Positions 6,601 to 12,486 of a stretch of 14,907 nt of DNA are shown piece after piece. Position 1 is the first letter of the stretch. Each line of letters opens with the position of its first letter. The translations under genes were made by a program, and so were the position numbers. Under the pieces are notes generated by a model. That model made no database searches. It saw nothing but the letters and a program-made list of their open reading frames with translations, and was not told where the DNA came from. Source of the stretch: Flavobacteriales bacterium (lineage in GTDB: Bacteria > Bacteroidota > Bacteroidia > Flavobacteriales > JABDKJ01); NCBI GenBank assembly GCA_013002285.1, contig JABDKJ010000065.1:1-14907 (forward strand). The letters are read 5' to 3'.

Positions 6601-9067
6601 AGCCCTTTCATTTGATCTAGATATCACAGAAGAGTTCTTGCCTAACATCTATATTACGGCCACTCTATTTAGACCGCACAAGGAATCTGAATTACCACTT
6701 ACAGTTGCTCACGGTTTTGCCCCTATCAAAGTTGATGACCCTAAGAGAGACATCGCTGTGAAGATAGAAGCCGTAGAAAAGTCACGCTCAAACACAAAGC
6801 AAAAGATAAAAATAAAAGGAGCACCAAACAGCCAGGTGACGGTTTCTGTTGTTGATGAAGGTATTTTACAAGTCAGCGGATTTGAAACTCCAGACCCTTA
6901 TGATTTCTTTTACCAGAAAAGGGCATTGGGTGTAAGTAGTCACAATATCTACCCTTTCCTATTTCCTGAAGTGACTCTACAAAATGGAAAACCAGGTGGT
7001 GGAGCTGCTTTGAAAAAAAGAGTAAATCCCATGACAAATAAACGTTTTGAATTGGTCTCTTTTTGGAGTGGCATTCTCAAGACGGATCAAAACGGATACG
7101 CTTCAATGGACATCAATATCCCTCAGTTTTCTGGTGAATTGCGCATTATGGCCGTGGATTACAAGAACAACTATTTTGGTAGTGCTCAAAAAGCCATGAA
7201 AGTGGCAGACCCGATCGTAATAAGTCCCGGAATTCCCAGATTCTTGAGTCCCAGAGATACTATAACTGCCATTTTCACGGTGACTAATACAACTGAAGAG
7301 AATGCCAGTATAAAGTCTTTCATAGAATTAGATGGAGCGCTGAAAGTAGCAGGTGAAACAACACAAGATGAAGTGATCAATGGAAAAACCGAGAAAAGGA
7401 TCTTTTACAAGATCGTTAGCGAACCGACAATTGGCACTGGATCTATAACGCTACATGTTGAGGGACTTGGAGAGAAATTCACCAACAAAACGAATATTAG
7501 TATAAGGCCCGCATCTCCATTGCAGAAAAGATCGGGTTCTGGAGTTATTGAGGAAAACAGCACTGTAGCTGTGGATCTGGAAACTGAAAATTTCATGACC
7601 CCGAGTATTGGAAGAAAATTGATCGTAGGGAATTCGCCAATGATAGAATTCAGAAAAGACTTGGATTATCTGGTTAGATACCCCCATGGATGTCTGGAAC
7701 AAACCGTTTCAAAAGCCTTTCCTCAGATCTATATCGATGATATATTGAAAGATGCTATGGGAGATGAATATAAGGAGGGAGAAGCAAGAAGGAATGTGCA
7801 ACATGCCATTGAAAAATTGAAAACCATGCAACTGTACAATGGTGGATTTACTTATTGGCCAGGACTAGGGAGAGAGAATTGGTGGGCTTCTGCGTATGCG
7901 ACTCATTTTTTAATGGAAGCCAAAAAAGCCGGATACGAGGTAGATGATAATTTTATCGAACCTGCGATAGATCATCTGAGTGAAAAAGTGAAGAATAAGG
8001 AAAAAGTGGATTACTACTACAATGGAAGGTTAAACAGAAGGATCGCCCCTAAAACAATAGCATATGGATTATACATTTTGGCATTGGCTGATCAACCGGA
8101 CAGATCGACCATGAATTATTACAAAGCCCATTTGTCCGACCTATCTCTCGACTCTCACTATTTATTAGCTTCAGCCTATTTGATCATTGGAGATGAGAAA
8201 AGCTATCGGGAAATACTTCCGGGTACTTTTGAAGGTGAGATAGCCAATTCCGTTTTTGGAGGAACAATGCATAGTTATATTAGAGATGAAGCCATAGCGT
8301 TGAATGCCTTATTGGAAGCTGACCCATCGAATTCACAGATCCCTACCATGGCAAGACACATTGCCGAGCAATTGAAAACCAAACGATGGTTAAACACCCA
8401 GGAAAGGTCATTCAGTCTATTGGCTTTAGGAAAGATCGCCAAAGAAACGAGCAAAAGTTCTGTTCAAGCAAGTATAAAAAGCGGAGGCAAAGAGATAGGA
8501 AAACTAGATGGTCGAGTAATGACACTTCGAAGTGACAAAATAAAGTCAGACAATGTCGAGATCACAACTACCGGGTCTGGTGTACTTTACTATTTCTGGG
8601 AAACCGAGGGAATTGACAAAACAGGAGCATATAAAGAAGAAGATAGTTTCCTTGCTGTAAGAAAGAAATTTTATCGCAGAGATGGAACCCTAATAAGCAA
8701 CAATAAATTAAAGCAGAATGACATGGTGATCGTAAAGATCTCTATTAAGTCTTTGCAAAACAATTTTGTAGAAAACGTGGCCATTACGGATATTCTACCT
8801 GCTGGTCTGGAAATAGAGAATCCTCGATTGAAAAATGTTCCCGGAGTCAATTGGATCAAAGACCGATCTTATCCTGAATACATGGATATTAGAGATGACA
8901 GGATCACCTACTTTGTGACATCTTCAGGGAAAGAGAAACATTTCTATTACATGGCTAGAGCAGTTACTCCTGGATACTACCAAATGGGACCTGTCGGTGC
9001 TGACGCCATGTATAATGGAGAATATCATTCATACTCTGGCGGAGGAACATTGATCGTTGAAGAATGA
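3689..9067 (+). CDS. Bacterial alpha-2-macroglobulin family lipoprotein
   Basis: This encodes 1792 residues. The product is a large periplasmic, lipid-anchored peptidase trap: cleavage of a bait region exposes a thioester that covalently binds the attacking peptidase. Residues 1-18 are a lipoprotein signal ending in LFSC (C19 lipidated). N-terminal macroglobulin (MG) domains follow. The MG2-type element DRDLFRPGE lies at 573-581 and the conserved SVVDEGIL at 1053-1060, followed by TPDPYDFFY. The FWSGILKTD/IPQFSGELRIMAVD stretch lies around 1126-1155. The thioester motif CLEQ is intact at 1335-1338 (after YPHG), inside a helical thioester domain that includes GGFTYWP (1385-1391). The C-terminal domain carries ITDILPAGLEIENPRL and ends in a YNGEYHSYSGGG segment. 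At 1792 residues it is longer than E. coli YfhM (about 1650). A Tyr/Asp-rich insert lies at 380-393. The usual partner gene pbpC (PBP1C) is absent here. The stop overlaps the start of the DUF1287 lipoprotein gene. I found no convincing promoter upstream. Confidence 0.95.
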   Translation: MFTRNLAIWSVCSILLFSCTSTEDDYVEIIHTNFKEEVPLGFSFEFTFDQNLVTDTLLNNWMESSIIAFEPEIKGKFFWKHPNVLVFSPSTYLPPATAYKAKVNKDEFAENTKIKEQDFSFHTPWLKLLKVDNYWDTENGGSQAKLFTEVHFNYPVAAESVSKKINVEMDDKTKALKMITQGEATIIKFIVPDIAPKDEDQKAKMVIDQSLSPAVGGLSWTENKNYDLRIASPFKLNITSVTPSHDGTNGSITVACSQNINTSNIKDHVDINPKVKYEIVEGNNQFVIQSSELNIKNKYTITIKKGLKGLLGGELKTDDQRDISFGELEPSIKFLNRKDLYLSEKGNRNIEVSIINIEEVKLQVFKVYTNNLLDYMGGRDHYYYDDYYYDDYYSGDNGRVRDNGDLVYEEEIETKELAINGNKRVLNFNIDDKLRSYEGLYLIKLTSSKDRWRSAAKMVALSDIGLIVKEGKESVSVFVNSILTAQPISGTEITIIGRNNQKIRSSSTDANGVAVIPLSKQDISGFKPQLVTASKGEDFNFIHLSKTEINTSRFEVGGMRKNETGWMAFIYEDRDLFRPGETAHVSAIVRDFEWNIPEPVPVIIKVNSPDGKEHKTYKKTLDKQGALEVSIPFSTDAMTGGYSVSLLTSNEVHLSSTYLKVEEFVPDRIRVKTVLDKEEFKNGDTLTISLNAENLFGPPASDRNYEVQLSLRRSYFSSKEFSDYIFSLSSDRNSFDNRIEKGKTDEKGNGNANFIVPNVYSNMGRLHAQINTTVFDETGRPVNRINTGTVYTQDTFFGIRSGSYYSKVNRKAQINIVGVDTEGKLRSGAEAEVTLIRHEYRTVLSKSGNYFRYRSQHEEKTIEKKNIQIGNTPFEYAFTPDVSGRYEVRVAIPGSSNYVSRTLYCYGWGSTTRNSFRVNNEGKIDIVLDKDSYSVGDRAKVLMKTPFSGKVLITIEADDVVQYFYQSTDQKALSFDLDITEEFLPNIYITATLFRPHKESELPLTVAHGFAPIKVDDPKRDIAVKIEAVEKSRSNTKQKIKIKGAPNSQVTVSVVDEGILQVSGFETPDPYDFFYQKRALGVSSHNIYPFLFPEVTLQNGKPGGGAALKKRVNPMTNKRFELVSFWSGILKTDQNGYASMDINIPQFSGELRIMAVDYKNNYFGSAQKAMKVADPIVISPGIPRFLSPRDTITAIFTVTNTTEENASIKSFIELDGALKVAGETTQDEVINGKTEKRIFYKIVSEPTIGTGSITLHVEGLGEKFTNKTNISIRPASPLQKRSGSGVIEENSTVAVDLETENFMTPSIGRKLIVGNSPMIEFRKDLDYLVRYPHGCLEQTVSKAFPQIYIDDILKDAMGDEYKEGEARRNVQHAIEKLKTMQLYNGGFTYWPGLGRENWWASAYATHFLMEAKKAGYEVDDNFIEPAIDHLSEKVKNKEKVDYYYNGRLNRRIAPKTIAYGLYILALADQPDRSTMNYYKAHLSDLSLDSHYLLASAYLIIGDEKSYREILPGTFEGEIANSVFGGTMHSYIRDEAIALNALLEADPSNSQIPTMARHIAEQLKTKRWLNTQERSFSLLALGKIAKETSKSSVQASIKSGGKEIGKLDGRVMTLRSDKIKSDNVEITTTGSGVLYYFWETEGIDKTGAYKEEDSFLAVRKKFYRRDGTLISNNKLKQNDMVIVKISIKSLQNNFVENVAITDILPAGLEIENPRLKNVPGVNWIKDRSYPEYMDIRDDRITYFVTSSGKEKHFYYMARAVTPGYYQMGPVGADAMYNGEYHSYSGGGTLIVEE
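4826..4867 (+). repeat. Tyr/Asp low-complexity insert in the macroglobulin
   Basis: Residues 380-393 of the macroglobulin are almost only Tyr and Asp, with YYYDD occurring twice in tandem, encoded by mixed TAC/TAT and GAC/GAT codons. The segment continues into a Gly/Asp/Asn-rich stretch (SGDNGRVRDNGD). Because synonymous codons vary, the peptide pattern looks maintained at the protein level rather than produced by recent DNA slippage. It is probably an exposed loop or linker between MG domains. Confidence 0.7.
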
Positions 9068-9660
9068 GAACAAGTCTTCTTCTATGGATGATGCTATTGG
9101 TTGGTTTGTTTTCTTCATGTCAGGACGAAACAAGTGTTTCGGAACCTGAAGAACACGCAGAAAAAGTTGCGAATACAGCTTATTCCATCTTAGATGCTAA
9201 TATCGAATATGACCCAAGCTATTATAGCATTCCCTATCCCAATGGCGATATTCCAAAAGATAAAGGTGTGTGCACAGATGTAGTTATAAGGACTTATCGC
9301 AAACTTGGTATAGACCTACAGGAATTAGTCCATTTAGATATGAAAGACAACTTTCATGTATATCCTAAGAATTGGGGTCTAAATAGAACAGACACTAATA
9401 TAGACCATCGAAGAGTGCCGAATCTCATGAAGTTTTTCTCTAGGCATGGTCAAGTAAAAAGGATCACAGAAAGACTTTCGGACTATCATGTTGGAGATAT
9501 TGTGGCTTGGGATCTTGGAAATGGCATTACCCATATTGGAATAGTAAGTAATATCAAGGATGAAAAAGGAAGATCTAAGATCATCCATAATATTGGATCT
9601 GGCCAAGTTTTGGAAGACGTTTTGTTTCGTTGGAAGGTCATCGGTCACTATGCGTATTAA
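9064..9660 (+). CDS. DUF1287 family lipoprotein, coupled to the macroglobulin
   Basis: This encodes 198 residues. Residues 1-18 are a lipoprotein signal ending in LFSSC (C19; Phe at -3 is a tolerated lipobox variant), and an acidic linker follows. The rest matches DUF1287 (E. coli YijF-like) along its length: GVCTDVVIRTYRKLGIDLQ (68-86), VHLDM, NIDHRRVPNLMKFFSR (112-127), VGDIVAWDLGNG, THIGIVS (156-162), IIHNIGSG (173-180) and WKVIGHY at the end. C70, H157 and H175 are the obvious candidate catalytic residues, and the order Cys...His with HIGIV recalls NlpC/P60 or CHAP-type cysteine peptidases and amidases. That is inference: the family has no established activity known to me. The start ATG overlaps the macroglobulin TGA by 4 nt (ATGA), so the two are translationally coupled and both should be in the cell envelope. 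Confidence 0.93.
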   Translation: MRTSLLLWMMLLVGLFSSCQDETSVSEPEEHAEKVANTAYSILDANIEYDPSYYSIPYPNGDIPKDKGVCTDVVIRTYRKLGIDLQELVHLDMKDNFHVYPKNWGLNRTDTNIDHRRVPNLMKFFSRHGQVKRITERLSDYHVGDIVAWDLGNGITHIGIVSNIKDEKGRSKIIHNIGSGQVLEDVLFRWKVIGHYAY

Positions 9661-9822
9661 CAGAAGCAAGAGCATTTGTTTAACTTACATCTCCTTATAA
9701 GTCTCAATAAAGGACTTCTCCTTTGGAAAATTCGATTTTAACCCAATTTTAGGTCCATTCAAATAAATAATGTGGCATGTTTTCCATATATGGTTAAATT
9801 CATGTAATTCTATGCTTGATTC

Positions 9823-9843
9823 CCGTATGCGTGGAAAATACGG
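9823..9843. repeat. Small inverted repeat next to the convergent terminator
   Basis: CCGTAT (9823-9828) pairs perfectly with ATACGG (9838-9843) across a 9-nt loop. It lies 6 nt from the main terminator and may strengthen termination for the minus-strand transcript. The rest of the 9661-9876 spacer holds only weaker A/T hairpins, such as AAAGGA/TCCTTT at 9709-9724. Confidence 0.35.
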
Positions 9844-9849
9844 ACCATT

Positions 9850-9878
9850 GAAGAGACCCTCGGGTCTCTTCCCGTTTT
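9850..9878. terminator. Bidirectional terminator between convergent genes
   Basis: GAAGAGACC (9850-9858) pairs perfectly with GGTCTCTTC (9863-9871) across a CTCG loop. On the plus strand it is followed by CCCGTTTT. Outer A- and T-rich flanks (AAAATACGG and CCGTTTT) can extend pairing. The hairpin sits between the convergent DUF1287 and exonuclease genes, and its T-run overlaps the exonuclease stop codon. It can serve both transcripts. Confidence 0.75.
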
Positions 9879-11196
9879 ATAGGGGTATGATCTCTGGAGA
9901 ATTCTTAGCGACAAAGGACGCCACGATGCTGTGAGAAGTAGCTGAATTATTTCCAAATCTAATGTGCTCTCTGACCTCCTCTTTATTCAGGATCTGATCA
10001 TCTGAGGAAACATATCCAAAGCCCTTGTACATATCATTTTCCACAAGGACCAAACATTTTTCAGATCTGTTTCTCCCCTCTTCAATAAAAGCATATGAGA
10101 TCTCCTCATTCTTTAATTCATTAAGAAATTTATTGACCGTCTTATTGTGCCTTTTATCGCTGCATTGATTTAGAAACTCTGGTAGTCCGCAGTAGACCGA
10201 ATTCAATCCATATTCTTTTACCATCTCCATGAGCCAATTCTTTGCTTCCCATTCTGAATAAAAGCTCTTGACCGGATCTGACGACACTTTGTTCTTCTGG
10301 ATACCTAATCGAACCACTCCATTTTGATCCTCGTATTTAAACACTCCGAACTTAACTACCCTGTTCTTTTGTGCCTTGTTATACTTTGGCCAATGCTTTC
10401 TTATGAGTTCATCTTCCCTCAAGGCCGCGATCAATTCAGATCCTGTGACCTCATGATCGATCTTACATATCTCCGTATGGAAATGATGCCTTCGCCTGCT
10501 ATTCGGAGTTCCACTAAAATGGCTGGAAACCCTTTTCTTCAAATTTTTTGCTTTTCCAATATAGATGATCTTACCTTTTTCATCCATGAAAAAATATACG
10601 CCAGGCTTGAATGGAAGCTCTGTAAAGTCCTTTTTGTTCACATTCAATGGTAGGATGGTCTCATGTGAATTTCTCTTCAAGTGCTGGTCGATAACACCAC
10701 TTTCGTCATTGGAGATCAGTTTCCATAGCAATTCCGTTGTTGCACGGGCATCCCCCAAAGCTCTGTGTGGCGAATCATTATTTATCCCCAAGAATCGAGT
10801 GATCTTACTAAGACTATAACCTGGGGCCTCTGCGATCAATTTTCGGGAAAGTCTAACAGTGCACAAACGTCTGGAGTTGTATGTCTTTCCGTGTCTCTCG
10901 AATGCATTTCGAATGAAATTGTAATCGAAATGCACATTATGAGCCACAAAAACGTACCCATCTAAAAATGAGAATAGATCTTCCACGATCTCTTCGAAAT
11001 AAGGAGCGTCCTCCAACATTTCATTATCAATGCCAGTGAGCGTGGTGATGAATCGCGGAATATTCTCACCCGGATTGACCAAGGAATGATACTCATCCAA
11101 GATCTTTTCTCCATCAGTAAGTATTGCTCCTACTTCTGTAATTCCATCTCTTTGCGAATAAGCTCCAGTGGTCTCTATGTCTACAACAACGTACAT
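9877..11196 (-). CDS. DEDDh 3'-5' exonuclease fused to UvrC/Cho-like GIY-YIG nuclease
   Basis: This encodes 439 residues with two nuclease domains. Residues 1-165 are a DnaQ/PolC epsilon-type exonuclease with all DEDDh residues: VVVDIETTG (D6, E8), AHNVHFDYNFI (D91) and SPHRALGDARAT (H144, D149). Residues 192-275 are a GIY-YIG domain of the UvrC N-terminal/Cho type: PGVYFFMDEKG (199-201 replaces GIY), IYIGKAKNLKKR (Y212-G214, R222) and TGSELIAALREDELI with the metal-binding E254, ending in HWPKYN. The C-terminal 160 residues are not assigned. The known fusion class is linked to DNA repair: E. coli Cho makes the 3' incision in nucleotide excision repair. The substrate here is not shown. The gene has its own promoter with an inverted repeat in the spacer, diverges from the radical SAM gene, and ends at a bidirectional terminator. 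Confidence 0.93.
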   Translation of the reverse strand: MYVVVDIETTGAYSQRDGITEVGAILTDGEKILDEYHSLVNPGENIPRFITTLTGIDNEMLEDAPYFEEIVEDLFSFLDGYVFVAHNVHFDYNFIRNAFERHGKTYNSRRLCTVRLSRKLIAEAPGYSLSKITRFLGINNDSPHRALGDARATTELLWKLISNDESGVIDQHLKRNSHETILPLNVNKKDFTELPFKPGVYFFMDEKGKIIYIGKAKNLKKRVSSHFSGTPNSRRRHHFHTEICKIDHEVTGSELIAALREDELIRKHWPKYNKAQKNRVVKFGVFKYEDQNGVVRLGIQKNKVSSDPVKSFYSEWEAKNWLMEMVKEYGLNSVYCGLPEFLNQCSDKRHNKTVNKFLNELKNEEISYAFIEEGRNRSEKCLVLVENDMYKGFGYVSSDDQILNKEEVREHIRFGNNSATSHSIVASFVAKNSPEIIPL

Positions 11197-11209
11197 TCTA
11201 AAGATCGTT

Positions 11210-11240
11210 TAAATATAAGTGCGCTTGCACACACTTACAA
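11210..11240 (-). promoter_or_regulatory. Promoter of the exonuclease/GIY-YIG gene, with operator-like inverted repeat
   Basis: On the minus strand TTG (11240-11238), exactly 20 nt, then TATATTTA (11217-11210) matches the Bacteroidota -33/-7 consensus at 7 of 8 positions of the -7 box. The start codon follows at 11196. The spacer is almost filled by an inverted repeat: arms AAGTGTG and CGCACTT around TGCAAG (11236-11217), with one non-Watson-Crick pair per 7-bp arm. A dimeric repressor bound there would block the polymerase. No regulator can be named from the sequence. Confidence 0.5.
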
Positions 11241-11289
11241 AAGGAAATTTGGACTAACTTATAAAAGATCAATTGACGAGAATTTTGAC

Positions 11290-12357
11290 ATGGAAGAGTT
11301 TAAAAAAGGAAGAGGCGCACAATCCAATCCTGGCAATTCATTTCTTAGGAACAGCTATGAGATCAGAGATGATTTCAAGGAGTACTGTGAACTGGAAAAT
11401 GAGAACATTGAAAGTGAAAGGACAGAGTATCTAGAGATATTCCCAAAGACGATAATCAGTCATTTCGATAGTCCTGATATAGGATATTATCATTCAATAA
11501 ATCCCTATCAAGGATGCGAACATGGCTGTGTCTATTGTTATGCGAGAAACACACATGAATACTTTGGATATAGTGCTGGTAAGGATTTTGAAAGAAAGAT
11601 CTTAGTAAAAAAAAGTGCACCTGAGTTGTTAGAAAAGGAACTGAGAAAGAAGTCATGGAAACCTGAACTGATCATGCTTTCGGGCAACACTGATCCATAT
11701 CAACCAATAGAACGTAAACTTAAGATCACGCGCAGCATTTTAAAAGTCCTGGAAAGCCACAAAAACCCGGTGGGCATCATCACAAAAAACGCCTTGGTAA
11801 AAAGGGATCTCGACATTTTAAAGGCATTAAATGAACATGATCTTCTAAGGCTGACCTTGTCCATCACTTCTCTTAAGGAAAGCACAAGGCGCAAAATGGA
11901 ACCACGAACTGCATCTGTAAAACAAAGACTCGATACATTGGAATTAATGGCAAAGAATGGAATTAAGGTAAACGTGAATATGGCACCTATTATACCTGGG
12001 ATCAATAGTGATGAGATATTTCAATTGGCTGAAGAGATCTCAAAACGCGGGGCACATTCCATATCATACATTATGGTAAGGTTAAATGGCCAGATCGCAG
12101 GAATTTTTGAAGATTGGGTTAATAAAGTTTTTCCAATGAAAAGCGAAAAGATCTTGAACCAAATAAGAGAGACACATCAAGGGAAACTAAATGACAGCAG
12201 GTGGTCCAAACGTATGAAAGGTGATGGGAAGATAGCCGAGCACATAGCATCTATTTTTAAGATCGTTAGACAGAAATACTTTAATAATGAACCGCTAAAC
12301 CCATTGAATGCAGAGCTATTTCATCAAAGTCCGGCTGATCAATTGAGATTGTTTTGA
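11290..12357 (+). CDS. PA0069 family (SplB-like) radical SAM protein
   Basis: This encodes 355 residues from the ATG at 11290. The same frame is open further upstream, but that part overlaps the divergent exonuclease gene and its promoter, and the family begins at a KGRGAQSNP-like N-terminus, seen here at residues 6-14. The radical SAM cluster motif is C76-x3-C80-x2-C83 within NPYQGCEHGCVYCYAR, which binds a [4Fe-4S] cluster and cleaves S-adenosylmethionine. Other family elements are SGNTDPYQPIE, ITKNALVKRDLDIL, LTLSITSLKE, KMEPRT and NMAPIIPGIN. The protein resembles spore photoproduct lyase-like enzymes, but the substrate of the PA0069 group is unknown to me. It is cytoplasmic. It lies divergently next to a repair-type nuclease, compatible with but not proof of a DNA-related role. 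Confidence 0.92.
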   Translation: MEEFKKGRGAQSNPGNSFLRNSYEIRDDFKEYCELENENIESERTEYLEIFPKTIISHFDSPDIGYYHSINPYQGCEHGCVYCYARNTHEYFGYSAGKDFERKILVKKSAPELLEKELRKKSWKPELIMLSGNTDPYQPIERKLKITRSILKVLESHKNPVGIITKNALVKRDLDILKALNEHDLLRLTLSITSLKESTRRKMEPRTASVKQRLDTLELMAKNGIKVNVNMAPIIPGINSDEIFQLAEEISKRGAHSISYIMVRLNGQIAGIFEDWVNKVFPMKSEKILNQIRETHQGKLNDSRWSKRMKGDGKIAEHIASIFKIVRQKYFNNEPLNPLNAELFHQSPADQLRLF

Positions 12358-12423
12358 AGGCATATTATACCATTCATCCTTCATTATTAATCTTAATATA
12401 AAATAAGTGTCTTGCATTGAATT

Positions 12424-12454
12424 TTTCGCCATATTAGCAATTGAAGAGGCGAAA
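12424..12454. repeat. Inverted repeat upstream of ppk1
   Basis: TTTCGCC (12424-12430) and GGCGAAA (12448-12454) are perfect 7-bp arms separated by 17 nt, 32 nt before the ppk1 start. No T-run follows on either strand, so a terminator is unlikely. An operator or leader structure for ppk1 is possible. The rest of the 12358-12486 spacer shows no convincing promoter by eye. Confidence 0.3.
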
Positions 12455-12486
12455 GTCATCACCGATATGCCCCCAGAATAGTTTTA

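Noticed and set aside
9784..9793. Palindrome CCATATATGG in the convergent spacer
   Set aside because: A perfect 10-bp palindrome, but A/T-rich, single copy, and not near any gene start, so an operator role has no support.
9770..9899. Short plus-strand frame starting at ATGTGG
   Set aside because: It runs through the bidirectional terminator hairpin and into the end of the opposite gene; no coding character.
10324..10965. Several plus-strand frames opposite the exonuclease/GIY-YIG gene
   Set aside because: Opposite to strongly conserved catalytic motifs; shadow frames.
11086..11289. N-terminal extension of the radical SAM reading frame (68 residues before M at 11290)
   Set aside because: It overlaps the divergent exonuclease gene and its promoter, and the family-specific N-terminus begins just after the ATG at 11290.
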